64,000 nt of DNA from Oegoconia quadripuncta (lineage: Eukaryota; Arthropoda; Insecta; Lepidoptera; Autostichidae): contig OX438743.1 in the NCBI GenBank assembly GCA_949316235.1, positions 24,735,771-24,799,770 of the forward strand, in the 5' to 3' direction. Both the position numbers and the translations under genes were made by a program. Numbering within the stretch: the first letter of the stretch is position 1; each line of letters opens with the position of its first letter. The notes beneath the pieces were generated by a model. The model saw nothing but the letters and a program-made list of their open reading frames with translations. It had not been told where the DNA came from and ran no database searches. Positions 62,801-64,000 of the stretch are shown one piece after another.

Positions 62801-63803
62801 TATTCTGACAGGGTCACTATCCACTACACCAATCGGTCGTCTATAGTGAGGTTGCACGAACAAGGCCCTTTAATTAGTGACAAGCGTATATAATACATCG
62901 ATATTGGCGCTGACTAAGCGATATGCGTTTATGTTGCAGTAAACCTTTACGCTACGGTTAAACACCGAAATAAGGCAAGGTTATCAATATACTACACCTG
63001 AATATTATACATTCTGTGCCTGTATATAACGTTATTCTCACTTTTCAGTCCATTTAAATTGGAGCTCTCATAGATTGGACATTATTAACCGTGACCTCGG
63101 TTCGCTTATTAAATTTTAATTGCCATTTGGTTATCAAAGTTTATAGGTACCTACCTAATTCCGGATACTAAGCATAATGTTAACACAGCTAATTTTAGAA
63201 ATAATTTGATAACTTACATAATTCGGATTGCGCAAAGTGGGAACCTGCATGTATTTGCCAATATACAAAGCCCTAAATTATGGCATAGTGTTTAAACTGA
63301 TACAATGTCCAAAAATTTTAACAAAACTACAGAATCCCAATCGGTCATATCTATTTTAAACGCTTTATTTATTATCATTCGCTTCACTAGTAACTCTGAG
63401 TAACAAATGTTGAAAGTAAATTTTAAGCGGCTAGGGGCATATGTTTGTGTGATGAATACAGACATGTGTTCCCGAGTTATGGATGTATGTATTTGCATAT
63501 AGTAGGGAAGTAGATGGCGTTGTGTGTATGTCCAAGGATATTTATTATTATTATTTATATTTTTTTAAACAATGTCCTCTTTCCTATTCCAGAGGGAAAG
63601 ATTGCCGCAGCAATCTGTACCTCCTGCCGACCGGCGAGATAGTTTACTTCGTGGCAGCCGTGGTAGTGCTGTTCAACGTGGAGGAGCAGTGCCAGAGGCA
63701 CTACACGGGTCATACTGATGACGTCAAGTGCCTCGCGGTACATCCGAACAAATTGGTGATAGCTAGCGGACAGTGCGCGGGGCATGACCGACTCGATGCC
63801 AGG
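26733..63803 (+). CDS. EML: EML-family microtubule-associated protein gene, 5' seven coding exons
   Basis: Joining 26733-26814, 29933-30121, 30945-31053, 34841-34987, 38999-39115, 48958-49122 and 63593-63803 gives 1020 nt (340 codons) without a stop. Every junction has GT/AG sites and matching phase. Encoded order: an N-terminal acidic/serine leader, a trimerisation coiled coil (about residues 30-65), a basic Ser/Pro-rich linker (about 90-215), then the HELP motif and the start of the tandem beta-propeller (about 225-340). EML proteins bind microtubules and tubulin through these parts and act at the cytoskeleton and spindle. The coiled coil plus HELP fits the EML1/2/3/4 class. The remaining WD repeats must lie beyond 64000. 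Introns total about 36 kb and are packed with transposons. Confidence 0.93.
26815..27550. other. intron 1, left part: nothing recognised
   Basis: AT-rich intron sequence up to the minisatellite. No repeat match noticed. Confidence 0.5.
27551..28470. repeat. 16-bp minisatellite with 64-bp higher-order repeats
   Basis: About 57 tandem copies of a 16-bp unit such as AATCTGTAGAAATAGG, in intron 1. Variants cycle in a fixed order: ATACTGTAGGCATGGG, AATCTGTAGAGATGGG, then two AATCTGTAGAAATAGG. The marker variant starts at 27671, 27735, 27815, 27879, 27943, 28007, 28071, 28135, 28199, 28247, 28294 and 28358, so the usual spacing is 64 bp with one 80, one 48 and one 47. Edge units are diverged and the core is homogeneous, as expected from unequal exchange. 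The long open frames on the minus strand follow from the unit lacking stop codons in that direction. Confidence 0.95.
28471..29174. other. intron 1: nothing recognised
   Basis: No exon, repeat or conserved motif recognised. Short open frames without domains. Confidence 0.5.
29175..29592 (-). mobile_element. MITE-1, inverted full-length copy
   Basis: 418 bp, flanked by TA at 29173-29174 and 29593-29594. It is the reverse complement of the 144-559 copy with scattered differences; for example it has an extra GAAACCTTGAAATAAT segment that is also present in the 42668 copy. Confidence 0.85.
29933..30121 (+). CDS. EML: EML exon 2 (trimerisation coiled coil)
   Basis: The acceptor TTTTTAATTACAG and the donor GGTAAGTG bound an exon of 189 nt, entering and leaving in phase 1. 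It encodes [20 protein letters not shown] followed by [16 protein letters not shown], a heptad pattern closely resembling the N-terminal trimerisation helix of EML1-4. Family knowledge: this helix mediates oligomerisation and is needed for efficient microtubule binding. The exon is markedly G+C-richer than its introns. Confidence 0.92.
30740..30861 (+). mobile_element. SINE family A, 3' third (intron 2)
   Basis: Starts within the body (CAGTCCCCCAAATGTGTTGG) and ends with CCCGTTGTGCATAAA and an A-run. Same orientation as the gene. It ends only about 80 bp before the exon 3 acceptor. Confidence 0.85.
30945..31053 (+). CDS. EML: EML exon 3 (Ser/Thr/Arg-rich linker)
   Basis: Acceptor AAAATTTTCAG, donor AGAGGTATTG; enters in phase 1 and leaves in phase 2. 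It encodes [20 protein letters not shown] then [16 protein letters not shown]. Basic, serine-rich composition as in the unstructured linker of EML proteins. The donor GTATTG is weaker than the other donors of this gene. Confidence 0.85.
31335..31556 (-). mobile_element. SINE family A, head-less (intron 3)
   Basis: Begins with the reverse tail TTTTTTTTTATGCACAACGG and ends in GCCAGGCGGACATTTAAA. Antisense to the gene. A family B tail fragment follows after 10 bp. Confidence 0.85.
31566..31640 (+). mobile_element. SINE family B tail fragment
   Basis: The words AGACAAGCCTATAGTTGCTT, AGTTGCTTAATGTGGAACTA and GATGGCATTGTGTGTATGTC are the 3' end of family B in plus orientation. Confidence 0.75.
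31641..32679. other. intron 3: mostly nothing recognised
   Basis: Around 32165-32290 blocks such as GTCGAGCTT, CTGGCTACACTCC and GGGACTTTG.TATC also occur near 40365-40460, so an old shared repeat is likely. No exon is seen. Confidence 0.45.
32680..33060 (+). mobile_element. LINE-E-related 3' end
   Basis: Encodes [20 protein letters not shown] with [16 protein letters not shown], related to 21600-21960. The 3' region contains GTTTCTCGCTAGTTCTTCTC. 5'-truncated. Confidence 0.75.
33116..33560 (+). mobile_element. non-LTR retrotransposon C-terminal fragment
   Basis: The frame 33116-33334 encodes [20 protein letters not shown] and a [17 protein letters not shown] end, resembling the last residues of LINE proteins. 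It is followed by a 3' region ending near CCCAATAAAAATAAATAAAT. The clade is not determined. Confidence 0.6.
33763..33850 (-). mobile_element. SINE family C tail fragment
   Basis: ATATTTCGGACACTTACAGC, AAACTAAGCAAAGCTTGTAC and GATAATGGATAAACATACAT match the 3' part of the 62603-62842 copy. Confidence 0.75.
33851..33940 (-). mobile_element. LINE-F 3' terminal fragment
   Basis: Contains GTCACGCCTGTTTCCGGTAG and CTTCCACTTGCTACGATCCT. The second block is the reverse complement of AGGATCGTAGCAAATGGAAG at the end of the LINE at 61465-61775. Confidence 0.7.
33995..34262 (-). mobile_element. SINE family B, near full length (intron 3)
   Basis: Tail (AAATAAATATCC), body and head with B box GGGTTCGAATCC on the minus strand. 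A second, family C head follows immediately at 34262-34345, giving two tandem tRNA-like heads. Confidence 0.8.
34262..34345 (-). mobile_element. SINE family C head fragment
   Basis: TTCATCACACAAACATTTAC, GCGGGATTTGAACC and AACCGTTGGTTTCACAG are the head of family C in minus orientation, diverged at the A box. Confidence 0.7.
34841..34987 (+). CDS. EML: EML exon 4 (Ser/Pro-rich linker)
   Basis: Acceptor TTGTCCCCAG, donor CAGGTTAAC; enters and leaves in phase 2. The frame forced by splicing encodes [20 protein letters not shown] then [20 protein letters not shown]. The sequence is very G+C-rich, so all three plus frames and two minus frames are open; phase, not openness, decides the frame. Such low-complexity Ser/Pro stretches are common in the basic linker of EML proteins and are often phosphorylated; no specific site is claimed. 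Confidence 0.85.
35092..35433. mobile_element. MITE-2, copy 2 (intron 4)
   Basis: Ends with inverted GCCCGTATTAATAAACCA-like sequences; same internal palindrome as the 22097 copy (TTCGCCGCTGAGGCGAATAC) but opposite orientation. Confidence 0.85.
35434..35959. other. intron 4: nothing recognised
   Basis: No exon or repeat match noticed. Confidence 0.45.
35960..36250 (+). mobile_element. non-LTR retrotransposon RNase H/C-terminal fragment
   Basis: The plus frame encodes [20 protein letters not shown] then [18 protein letters not shown]. The Cys-x2-Cys ... His-x3-Cys spacing is the zinc-knuckle-like motif that follows the reverse transcriptase or RNase H in several LINE clades. It ends in a stop near 36250, just before a family A SINE head. 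Confidence 0.75.
36317..36645 (+). mobile_element. SINE family A, full-length reference copy (intron 4)
   Basis: Head CCGCCTCCGTGGCTCAATGT, B box GGTCGCGGGTTCGATCCCC, full body and the CCCGTTGTGCATAAAAAC end; about 330 bp. It is the cleanest complete copy in the window. Confidence 0.9.
36751..36890 (+). mobile_element. LINE-1 type 3' terminal fragment
   Basis: GAGTACGACATTGGAACCTT through GGTGACCCGCATGCTCGTTT, with a deletion after CTTCCTCAAA relative to other copies. Confidence 0.85.
36891..37464. other. intron 4: nothing recognised
   Basis: No exon or repeat match noticed. Confidence 0.45.
37465..37655. mobile_element. diverged MITE related to MITE-2
   Basis: Both ends have GATCTCAAG-type motifs in inverted orientation (GCGATCTCAAGATTATTTAA; CTCAAACTTGAGACCGCTTT) near a GTCCGTACTAACAAAG or TATTATGAGCCTG terminus, echoing MITE-2. 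The centre includes CCACAATCTCACCTG, a word shared with the repeat at 45116-45190. Confidence 0.5.
37656..37979. other. intron 4: nothing recognised
   Basis: AT-rich, no features. Confidence 0.45.
37980..38240 (-). mobile_element. repeat fragment plus SINE A-like head
   Basis: 38000-38090 shares GGGATAGTTGCACATTTCGT and a GCGCGACGTAGG motif with the palindromic element at 5549-5678. 38118-38240 on the minus strand is a tRNA-like head: CCTCCGTGGCTCAGTCA, then GGTCGCGAGTTCGACTCCC and AGCGAGGTACGTG. It resembles family A but has a longer loop between the A and B boxes. Confidence 0.6.
38241..38998. other. intron 4, right end: nothing recognised
   Basis: The branch/acceptor region ends in CCGTACCTTTAG before exon 5. 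No other feature is seen. Confidence 0.45.
38999..39115 (+). CDS. EML: EML exon 5 (basic linker)
   Basis: Acceptor GTACCTTTAG, donor AGTAGGTAAG; phase 2 in and out. It encodes [20 protein letters not shown] followed by [19 protein letters not shown]. The SVSPGG motif resembles the SPGG segment I recall from the linker of vertebrate EML proteins. The reading frame is fixed by the neighbouring exons. Confidence 0.85.
39116..41195. other. intron 5, left part: nothing recognised
   Basis: About 2 kb without recognisable exons. Near 40365-40460 there is a faint match to 32165-32290 (shared old repeat). Confidence 0.45.
41196..41428 (+). mobile_element. SINE family C, near full length
   Basis: Head GACCATTGGAGTAGTGGATA (A-box region) and B box GTGGGTTCGAATCCCG, body TTCCCGAGTCATGGATG, tail AGTGTCCGAAATATTTATTT. 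It is related to family B through the body and tail but has a different head. Confidence 0.85.
41480..41665 (+). mobile_element. retroposon 3' end (tail family CAAACGCG)
   Basis: CACTTTCCATCAGGTGAGAT and TGGTCAAACGCG, ending in CATAAAAAAAAAAAAAA. Reverse copy at 45116-45190 and a partial at 14058-14107. Confidence 0.65.
41749..41880 (-). mobile_element. SINE family B, tail half
   Basis: ACACACAGCGACATCTAGTT through GATAAACTACACAAATAC and a T-run; the head half is missing and a LINE-1 fragment follows. Confidence 0.8.
41900..42032 (+). mobile_element. LINE-1 type 3' terminal fragment
   Basis: ATACGACATTGGAACCTTCA to GACCCGCATGCTCGTTG. Same end as the other five copies. Confidence 0.85.
42098..42365. 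repeat. interspersed repeat shared with 12540-12790
   Basis: The same ordered blocks as described for 12540-12790, in the same orientation, with moderate divergence. Class unknown. Confidence 0.7.
42362..42419 (+). mobile_element. MITE-1 5' end fragment
   Basis: ACCTACGAAATTGGAGTTTT and CTTCGTTAATCATATGTACC are the left end of MITE-1. It breaks straight into a SINE B body, 250 bp upstream of a larger MITE-1 copy. Confidence 0.75.
42417..42562 (-). mobile_element. SINE family B, head half
   Basis: Head with B box GGGTTCGAATCC (minus) and part of the body; the tail is missing at the junction with the MITE-1 fragment. Confidence 0.85.
42668..42976 (+). mobile_element. MITE-1, right end missing
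   Basis: Left end TTGGGTCTTTATCTATGAAA preceded by TA. Follows the family to TTTGCCGTTCCCAAAAA and then stops; the right inverted repeat is absent. An internal segment around the GCGGTTACTTTT block is also deleted. Confidence 0.85.
42977..43499. other. intron 5: nothing recognised
   Basis: No exon or repeat match noticed. Confidence 0.45.
43500..43640. mobile_element. MITE-like element, relative of 14655-14830
   Basis: TTTTGTCTCGTTTTTAACTT, ACCATCGCGTTCGCG and GTTAGAGGCGCTGCACATTT match the 14655 element in reverse orientation. The second inverted end was not identified. Confidence 0.6.
43641..44399. other. intron 5: nothing recognised
   Basis: A short TTTC-rich run at 43738-43765. No other feature. 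Confidence 0.45.
44400..44620 (+). mobile_element. SINE family B, diverged plus copy
   Basis: Head GGTCGCGTGTTCGAATCGCG, body ACCCGAGTTATGAGTG, tail TTGCTTAGTGTGGAATTAGA and TGGCGCTGTGTGTATGTCC. More diverged than the minus copies. Confidence 0.8.
45077..45110. repeat. perfect 34-bp palindrome
   Basis: The left half is AATCGCTATGTTGGCGA and the right half is its exact reverse complement, with no spacer. It is bordered by T-runs on both sides (eight Ts before; a run of about ten after CTG). It could extrude as a cruciform or be a very small MITE. No protein-binding role is claimed. Confidence 0.95.
45116..45190 (-). mobile_element. retroposon 3' end (tail family CAAACGCG), reverse
   Basis: Reverse tail of T-rich sequence, then AAAAACTGGTTTCGCGTTTG and CACAATCTCACCTGATGGAA, the reverse complement of blocks at 41580-41650. 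Confidence 0.65.
45191..46007. other. intron 5: nothing recognised
   Basis: No exon or clear repeat match noticed. Confidence 0.45.
46008..46325 (+). mobile_element. RTE-like LINE C-terminal fragment, copy 2
   Basis: A frame encoding [20 protein letters not shown] then [20 protein letters not shown] and, after a frameshift, [12 protein letters not shown]. These are typical of the C-terminus of RTE/BovB-type LINEs, from memory. It ends in an AT-rich tail (TTATTTTATTTATTTATTC). Confidence 0.8.
46326..48179. other. intron 5: nothing recognised
   Basis: About 1.85 kb with no recognisable exons or window-internal repeats. The small open frame at 47019-47201 has no domain. Confidence 0.45.
48180..48276 (+). 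mobile_element. SINE family C head fragment
   Basis: Body-less head: AACCAACGGTTGCGGGTTCG, AATCCCGCTAGGGGC and TTGTGTGATGAATACG. The T-arm side is mixed between family B (CTAGGGGC) and C (CAACGGTT). Confidence 0.7.
48485..48640 (-). mobile_element. retroposon 3' end (CTCTTTATTGCAC family)
   Basis: AAGTACTCTTTATTGCACAA is the reverse complement of TTGTGCAATAAAGAGTATTT at 57470-57490. It continues with AAAAGGCGGCCGTATCGCTA, a block I recall as common in moth repeats. Confidence 0.65.
48958..49122 (+). CDS. EML: EML exon 6 (start of HELP region)
   Basis: Acceptor TCTCGTTCCAG, donor TATAGGTAAG; phase 2 in and out. It encodes [20 protein letters not shown] then PVILYGPSD and, at the end, [11 protein letters not shown]. 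The MYLRGRP and [10 protein letters not shown] blocks are signature segments of EML proteins: the second starts the HELP motif, which forms part of the first beta-propeller fold. Confidence 0.97.
49296..49798. repeat. 39-bp tandem repeat with a duplicated embedded insert
   Basis: Units of about 39 bp built on TATATACGTAGTCAATAGTA followed by GATACCTAYGATACAAA repeat about ten times. A foreign block reading AAAGCCTTTATTTGTTTTCA then CAGTCACACACATACATTTA occurs twice, near 49425-49470 and 49638-49685, each followed by the same truncated unit. So a larger piece of roughly 210 bp was duplicated after the insert landed. Intron 6. Confidence 0.9.
49799..50246. other. intron 6: nothing recognised
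   Basis: AT-rich, no features. Confidence 0.45.
50247..50303 (-). mobile_element. SINE family C head fragment
   Basis: CGTTGGTTTCGCTGAAAGGG and CCACTACACCAATCGGTCGT, the minus-strand head of family C without a B box. Confidence 0.65.
50690..51205. mobile_element. interspersed repeat D, split by LINE-G insertion
   Basis: The first part, 50690-50797, carries CAGCCCGTAAACATCCAACT and CATAGTCCACCACGCTGGCC. It resumes at about 51087 with TTTTTATTTGTCAGGCATTC and CACCGTTTAAGAGCAATCGG, in the same order as 3655-3940. The interval between is a separate retroposon end. Confidence 0.75.
50800..51086 (-). mobile_element. LINE-G 3' end inserted in repeat D
   Basis: Starts AATAAATCTCTTTATTTCAT (reverse tail) and includes GAAGTTCTGCCAACTGTACT and CCAACGATTGCTCAGTCATA. 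It is the reverse complement of 57600-57885, inside the BEL/Pao element, with very few differences. The element class is inferred from the one-sided tail. Confidence 0.75.
51289..51464 (+). mobile_element. LINE-1 type 3' terminal fragment
   Basis: CGAGTACGACATTGGAACCT to GCCGCTCTCTCATATAAAA with a 17-base A-run. It is flanked on the left by GAACGAACGAACGA. Confidence 0.85.
51803..51977 (+). repeat. BEL/Pao 5' LTR
   Basis: 175 bp from TGTATAAACTTC to GAGTGAGTGAACA. A TATAAA sits at the very left edge and AATAAA at about 51924, both plausible promoter and poly(A) signals. No difference from the 3' LTR was found. Confidence 0.95.
51979..51994 (+). promoter_or_regulatory. BEL/Pao primer-binding site (tRNA-Tyr type)
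   Basis: TGGTCCATTCGAGCCG begins 2 bp after the LTR. It matches the reverse complement of the 3' end of eukaryotic tRNA-Tyr (TGGTCCTTCGAGCCG, from memory) except for one inserted A. tRNA-Tyr is therefore the likely reverse-transcription primer. Confidence 0.75.
52286..55351 (+). pseudogene. BEL/Pao gag-protease-reverse transcriptase, cut by an insertion
   Basis: First in-frame ATG after a 290-bp leader. Gag of the DUF1759 type is at about residues 115-290 ([18 protein letters not shown]). Cys/His zinc-knuckle region about 328-395 ([26 protein letters not shown]). The aspartic protease active site is D457 in LLDQGSQ. The reverse transcriptase has FDGSAQ at 746, D789 in [10 protein letters not shown] and YVDD with D867 and D868. 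The frame remains open up to the insertion point at 55351; the following 19 codons belong to the inserted element. The frame resumes after the insertion without a net shift if one TA copy is discounted, so the break is a clean transposon insertion. Not functional as it stands. Confidence 0.93.
55352..56476 (-). mobile_element. Tc1/mariner-superfamily element with 268-bp inverted repeats, inside BEL/Pao
   Basis: 1125 bp beginning CAGGGCGTCCCAAAG and ending with its reverse complement, flanked by TA on each side (55350-55351 and 56477-56478). The inverted repeats at 55352-55619 and 56209-56476 are 268 bp each and differ at a single base that I could find. Between them only the C-terminal end of a transposase remains, so the copy is non-autonomous. 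Each arm contains GTTCGATTCCCAGCCGAAGC (right arm, plus strand), which looks like a tRNA T-arm. Confidence 0.9.
55698..55928 (-). pseudogene. transposase C-terminal remnant (about 76 aa)
   Basis: Contains [20 protein letters not shown], the block around the last catalytic Asp of Tc1/mariner-superfamily transposases with the [10 protein letters not shown] variant, then a [17 protein letters not shown] tail. The DNA-binding domain and the first two catalytic Asp residues are absent. Family level only; the exact DDxD group cannot be fixed without the middle of the protein. Confidence 0.85.
56479..57066 (+). pseudogene. BEL/Pao RNase H segment of pol
   Basis: Frame open from the insertion junction to about 57072. 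It carries [19 protein letters not shown] (first catalytic Asp of RNase H), [30 protein letters not shown] and [11 protein letters not shown], all standard BEL/Pao RNase H motifs. It ends at the second foreign insertion. Confidence 0.9.
57067..57893. mobile_element. retroposon 3'-end material inserted in BEL/Pao pol
   Basis: About 825 bp foreign to pol. It contains two retroposon-like ends: TTGTGCAATAAAGAGTATTT near 57470 (partner at 48485, reverse) and, at 57600-57893, LINE-G ending ATGAAATAAAGAGATTTATT plus a TTA microsatellite (partner at 50800-51086, reverse). Whether this was one or two insertion events is unclear. No target duplication was identified. Confidence 0.75.
57894..59444 (+). 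pseudogene. BEL/Pao integrase segment of pol
   Basis: Open for 516 codons from the insertion junction to a TAG stop region before the 3' LTR. Zinc-binding HHCC region about residues 140-190 ([10 protein letters not shown] ... KCITCFKYS). Catalytic core D218 (SGVDYAGP), D284 ([11 protein letters not shown]) and E337 ([10 protein letters not shown]). C-terminal region [17 protein letters not shown] with TRVVTLRF is typical of BEL/Pao. The frame itself is undamaged; it is cut off from the rest of pol by the upstream insertion, and its first codon is an insertion junction, not a real start. Confidence 0.92.
59564..59574 (+). promoter_or_regulatory. polypurine tract before 3' LTR
   Basis: AGGGGGCGGTA immediately precedes the 3' LTR: purine-rich except for one C and one T. 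It would serve as the plus-strand primer in reverse transcription. Confidence 0.7.
59575..59749 (+). repeat. BEL/Pao 3' LTR
   Basis: 175 bp, identical to 51803-51977 in base-by-base reading. Confidence 0.95.
59750..60011 (-). mobile_element. SINE family B, target of the BEL/Pao insertion
   Basis: Continues the AT-rich tail left at about 51777-51802. From ATATTCTTAGACATACACAC it runs through body and head (B box GGGTTCGAATCC, minus) to CAAACAGGTCGTC. BEL/Pao landed in the AT-rich tail of this copy. Confidence 0.85.
60012..60361. other. intron 6: nothing recognised
   Basis: No exon or repeat match noticed. Confidence 0.45.
60362..60620 (+). mobile_element. SINE head-like sequence and LINE C-terminal fragment
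   Basis: GGTCACGGGTTCGATTCTCT and GCGGGGTACAGGTTACTC resemble a family A head B-box region. From 60485, an [19 protein letters not shown] peptide resembles the C-terminus of the LINE-E group (compare KDYYKITGYLND in 21700-21936). Confidence 0.5.
60657..60987. mobile_element. MITE-4 with long inverted repeats
   Basis: The arms match over about 110 bp: GATGTACAACGAACTAA near the left, reverse complement TTAGTTCGTTGTACATC near the right, also TAATTAAGTCC.GTCAA. The ends read ATATTGGTATCGAT and (reverse) ATATTGGTGTCAAT. No coding frame. Confidence 0.85.
61172..61392. mobile_element. MITE-5 with inverted repeats of about 80 bp
   Basis: Arms contain AATAAATCGATAGGGG and its reverse complement CCCCTATCGATTTATT, plus GTTATATAACATT. 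The central region is short. No coding frame. Confidence 0.8.
61465..61775 (+). mobile_element. LINE-F C-terminal fragment and 3' end
   Basis: Translates to [29 protein letters not shown], then, after frameshifts, [22 protein letters not shown] and a block reading [22 protein letters not shown]. These are motifs of a LINE C-terminus common in moths, from memory. Multiple frameshifts; dead copy. Confidence 0.75.
61776..62326. other. intron 6: nothing recognised
   Basis: Contains CCCAAATGGGATGG and GATATCCCAAATATAGCG near 62170-62225, similar to words at 8180-8225. No exon. Confidence 0.45.
62327..62507 (-). mobile_element. SINE family A, 3' half
   Basis: TTTTTTATGCACGACAGG to GCTTGGCGGCAGATTTAGA; head missing. 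Confidence 0.85.
62603..62842 (-). mobile_element. SINE family C, full length
   Basis: Tail AAATATTTCGGACATTCGG, body, B box GGGTTCGAATCCCG (minus) and head to CCAATCGGTCGTC. An extra insert of about 15 bp lies near 62620. Confidence 0.85.
62843..63425. other. intron 6: nothing recognised
   Basis: AT-rich, no exon or repeat match noticed. Confidence 0.45.
63426..63556 (+). mobile_element. SINE family B, tail half
   Basis: GGCTAGGGGCATATGTTTGT, GTTCCCGAGTTATGGATG and TGTGTGTATGTCCAAGGATA, ending in TTATTATTATTATTTAT just 36 bp before exon 7, so the SINE tail borders the splice acceptor. Confidence 0.85.
63593..63803 (+). CDS. EML: EML exon 7 (HELP and first WD repeat)
   Basis: Acceptor TTTCCTATTCCAG, donor CCAGGGTGAGTT; enters in phase 2 and leaves in phase 0. 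It encodes [20 protein letters not shown], then [31 protein letters not shown] and [14 protein letters not shown]. This is the most conserved part of EML proteins and the strongest evidence for the gene. The following exon, expected to start with the His-Val-Arg-Val/Ile-Trp-Asp segment of the WD repeat, is not in the window. 63804-64000 is intron. Confidence 0.98.
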
Positions 63804-64000
63804 GTGAGTTGATGCCATCGATCATGTTGAGCTGGTGAAACATGTGTCGGTTTGTGGACGTTGTTAGCGTTTGTGACGAGTCCATGGGAATTTGGTAAGC
63901 AGAATGATAAAATTGAGTGAATCTTACTCTTATAGCAATCTTCGCAACTGTTTAGAATATTTTTCTGTTCATATATTATGAATCAGCTGTTTTGATAATG

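Noticed and set aside
1766..62842. tRNA-like sequences with good B boxes at many sites
   Set aside because: All are attached to the same non-tRNA bodies and tails (SINE families A, B, C), and the anticodon arms are poor. None is called a tRNA gene.

Overview
The window looks like a piece of a moth or butterfly (Lepidoptera) nuclear genome. It is AT-rich, has a host gene with GT/AG introns, and carries many dispersed tRNA-derived SINEs, 5'-truncated non-LTR retrotransposon ends, MITEs, a mariner element and a BEL/Pao LTR retrotransposon, a mix typical of Lepidoptera. The order is inferred from this repeat content and was not tested by any search. No bacterial genes, CRISPR array or genuine tRNA/rRNA gene were seen.

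Region 1 to 26.7 kb: I see no host gene. It holds SINE copies (called family A, B and C here), LINE 3' ends, MITEs, a short GC-rich inverted repeat (8514-8637), two copies of an unusual inverted composite SINE (17478-17810 and 20518-20893) and a structurally complete mariner transposon (10863-12152) with an uninterrupted 357-codon transposase on the minus strand.

Region 26.7 to 63.8 kb: one host gene on the plus strand. It encodes an EML-type (echinoderm microtubule-associated protein-like) protein. Seven coding exons can be joined by GT/AG splice sites with consistent phases (1,1,2,2,2,2,0), giving 340 codons: an N-terminal trimerisation coiled coil, a Ser/Pro-rich basic linker, then the HELP motif and the start of the beta-propeller. 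The gene runs off the right edge, so most of its WD repeats lie outside the window. Its introns (0.8 to 14.5 kb) hold nearly all the remaining repeats.

Notable intronic items: a 920-bp minisatellite of 16-bp units arranged in 64-bp higher-order repeats (intron 1), a 39-bp tandem repeat with an internally duplicated insert (intron 6), a perfect 34-bp palindrome (intron 5), and a nested stack in intron 6: a family B SINE was hit by a BEL/Pao element with identical 175-bp LTRs, which was itself hit by a Tc1/mariner-superfamily element with 268-bp inverted repeats and, separately, by LINE 3'-end material. The BEL/Pao pol gene is therefore in three pieces and not functional as it stands.

No previously undescribed multi-gene system was found. 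The best leads are structural: the composite SINE, the higher-order minisatellite and the nested insertion with its tRNA-like motif in the inverted repeats.
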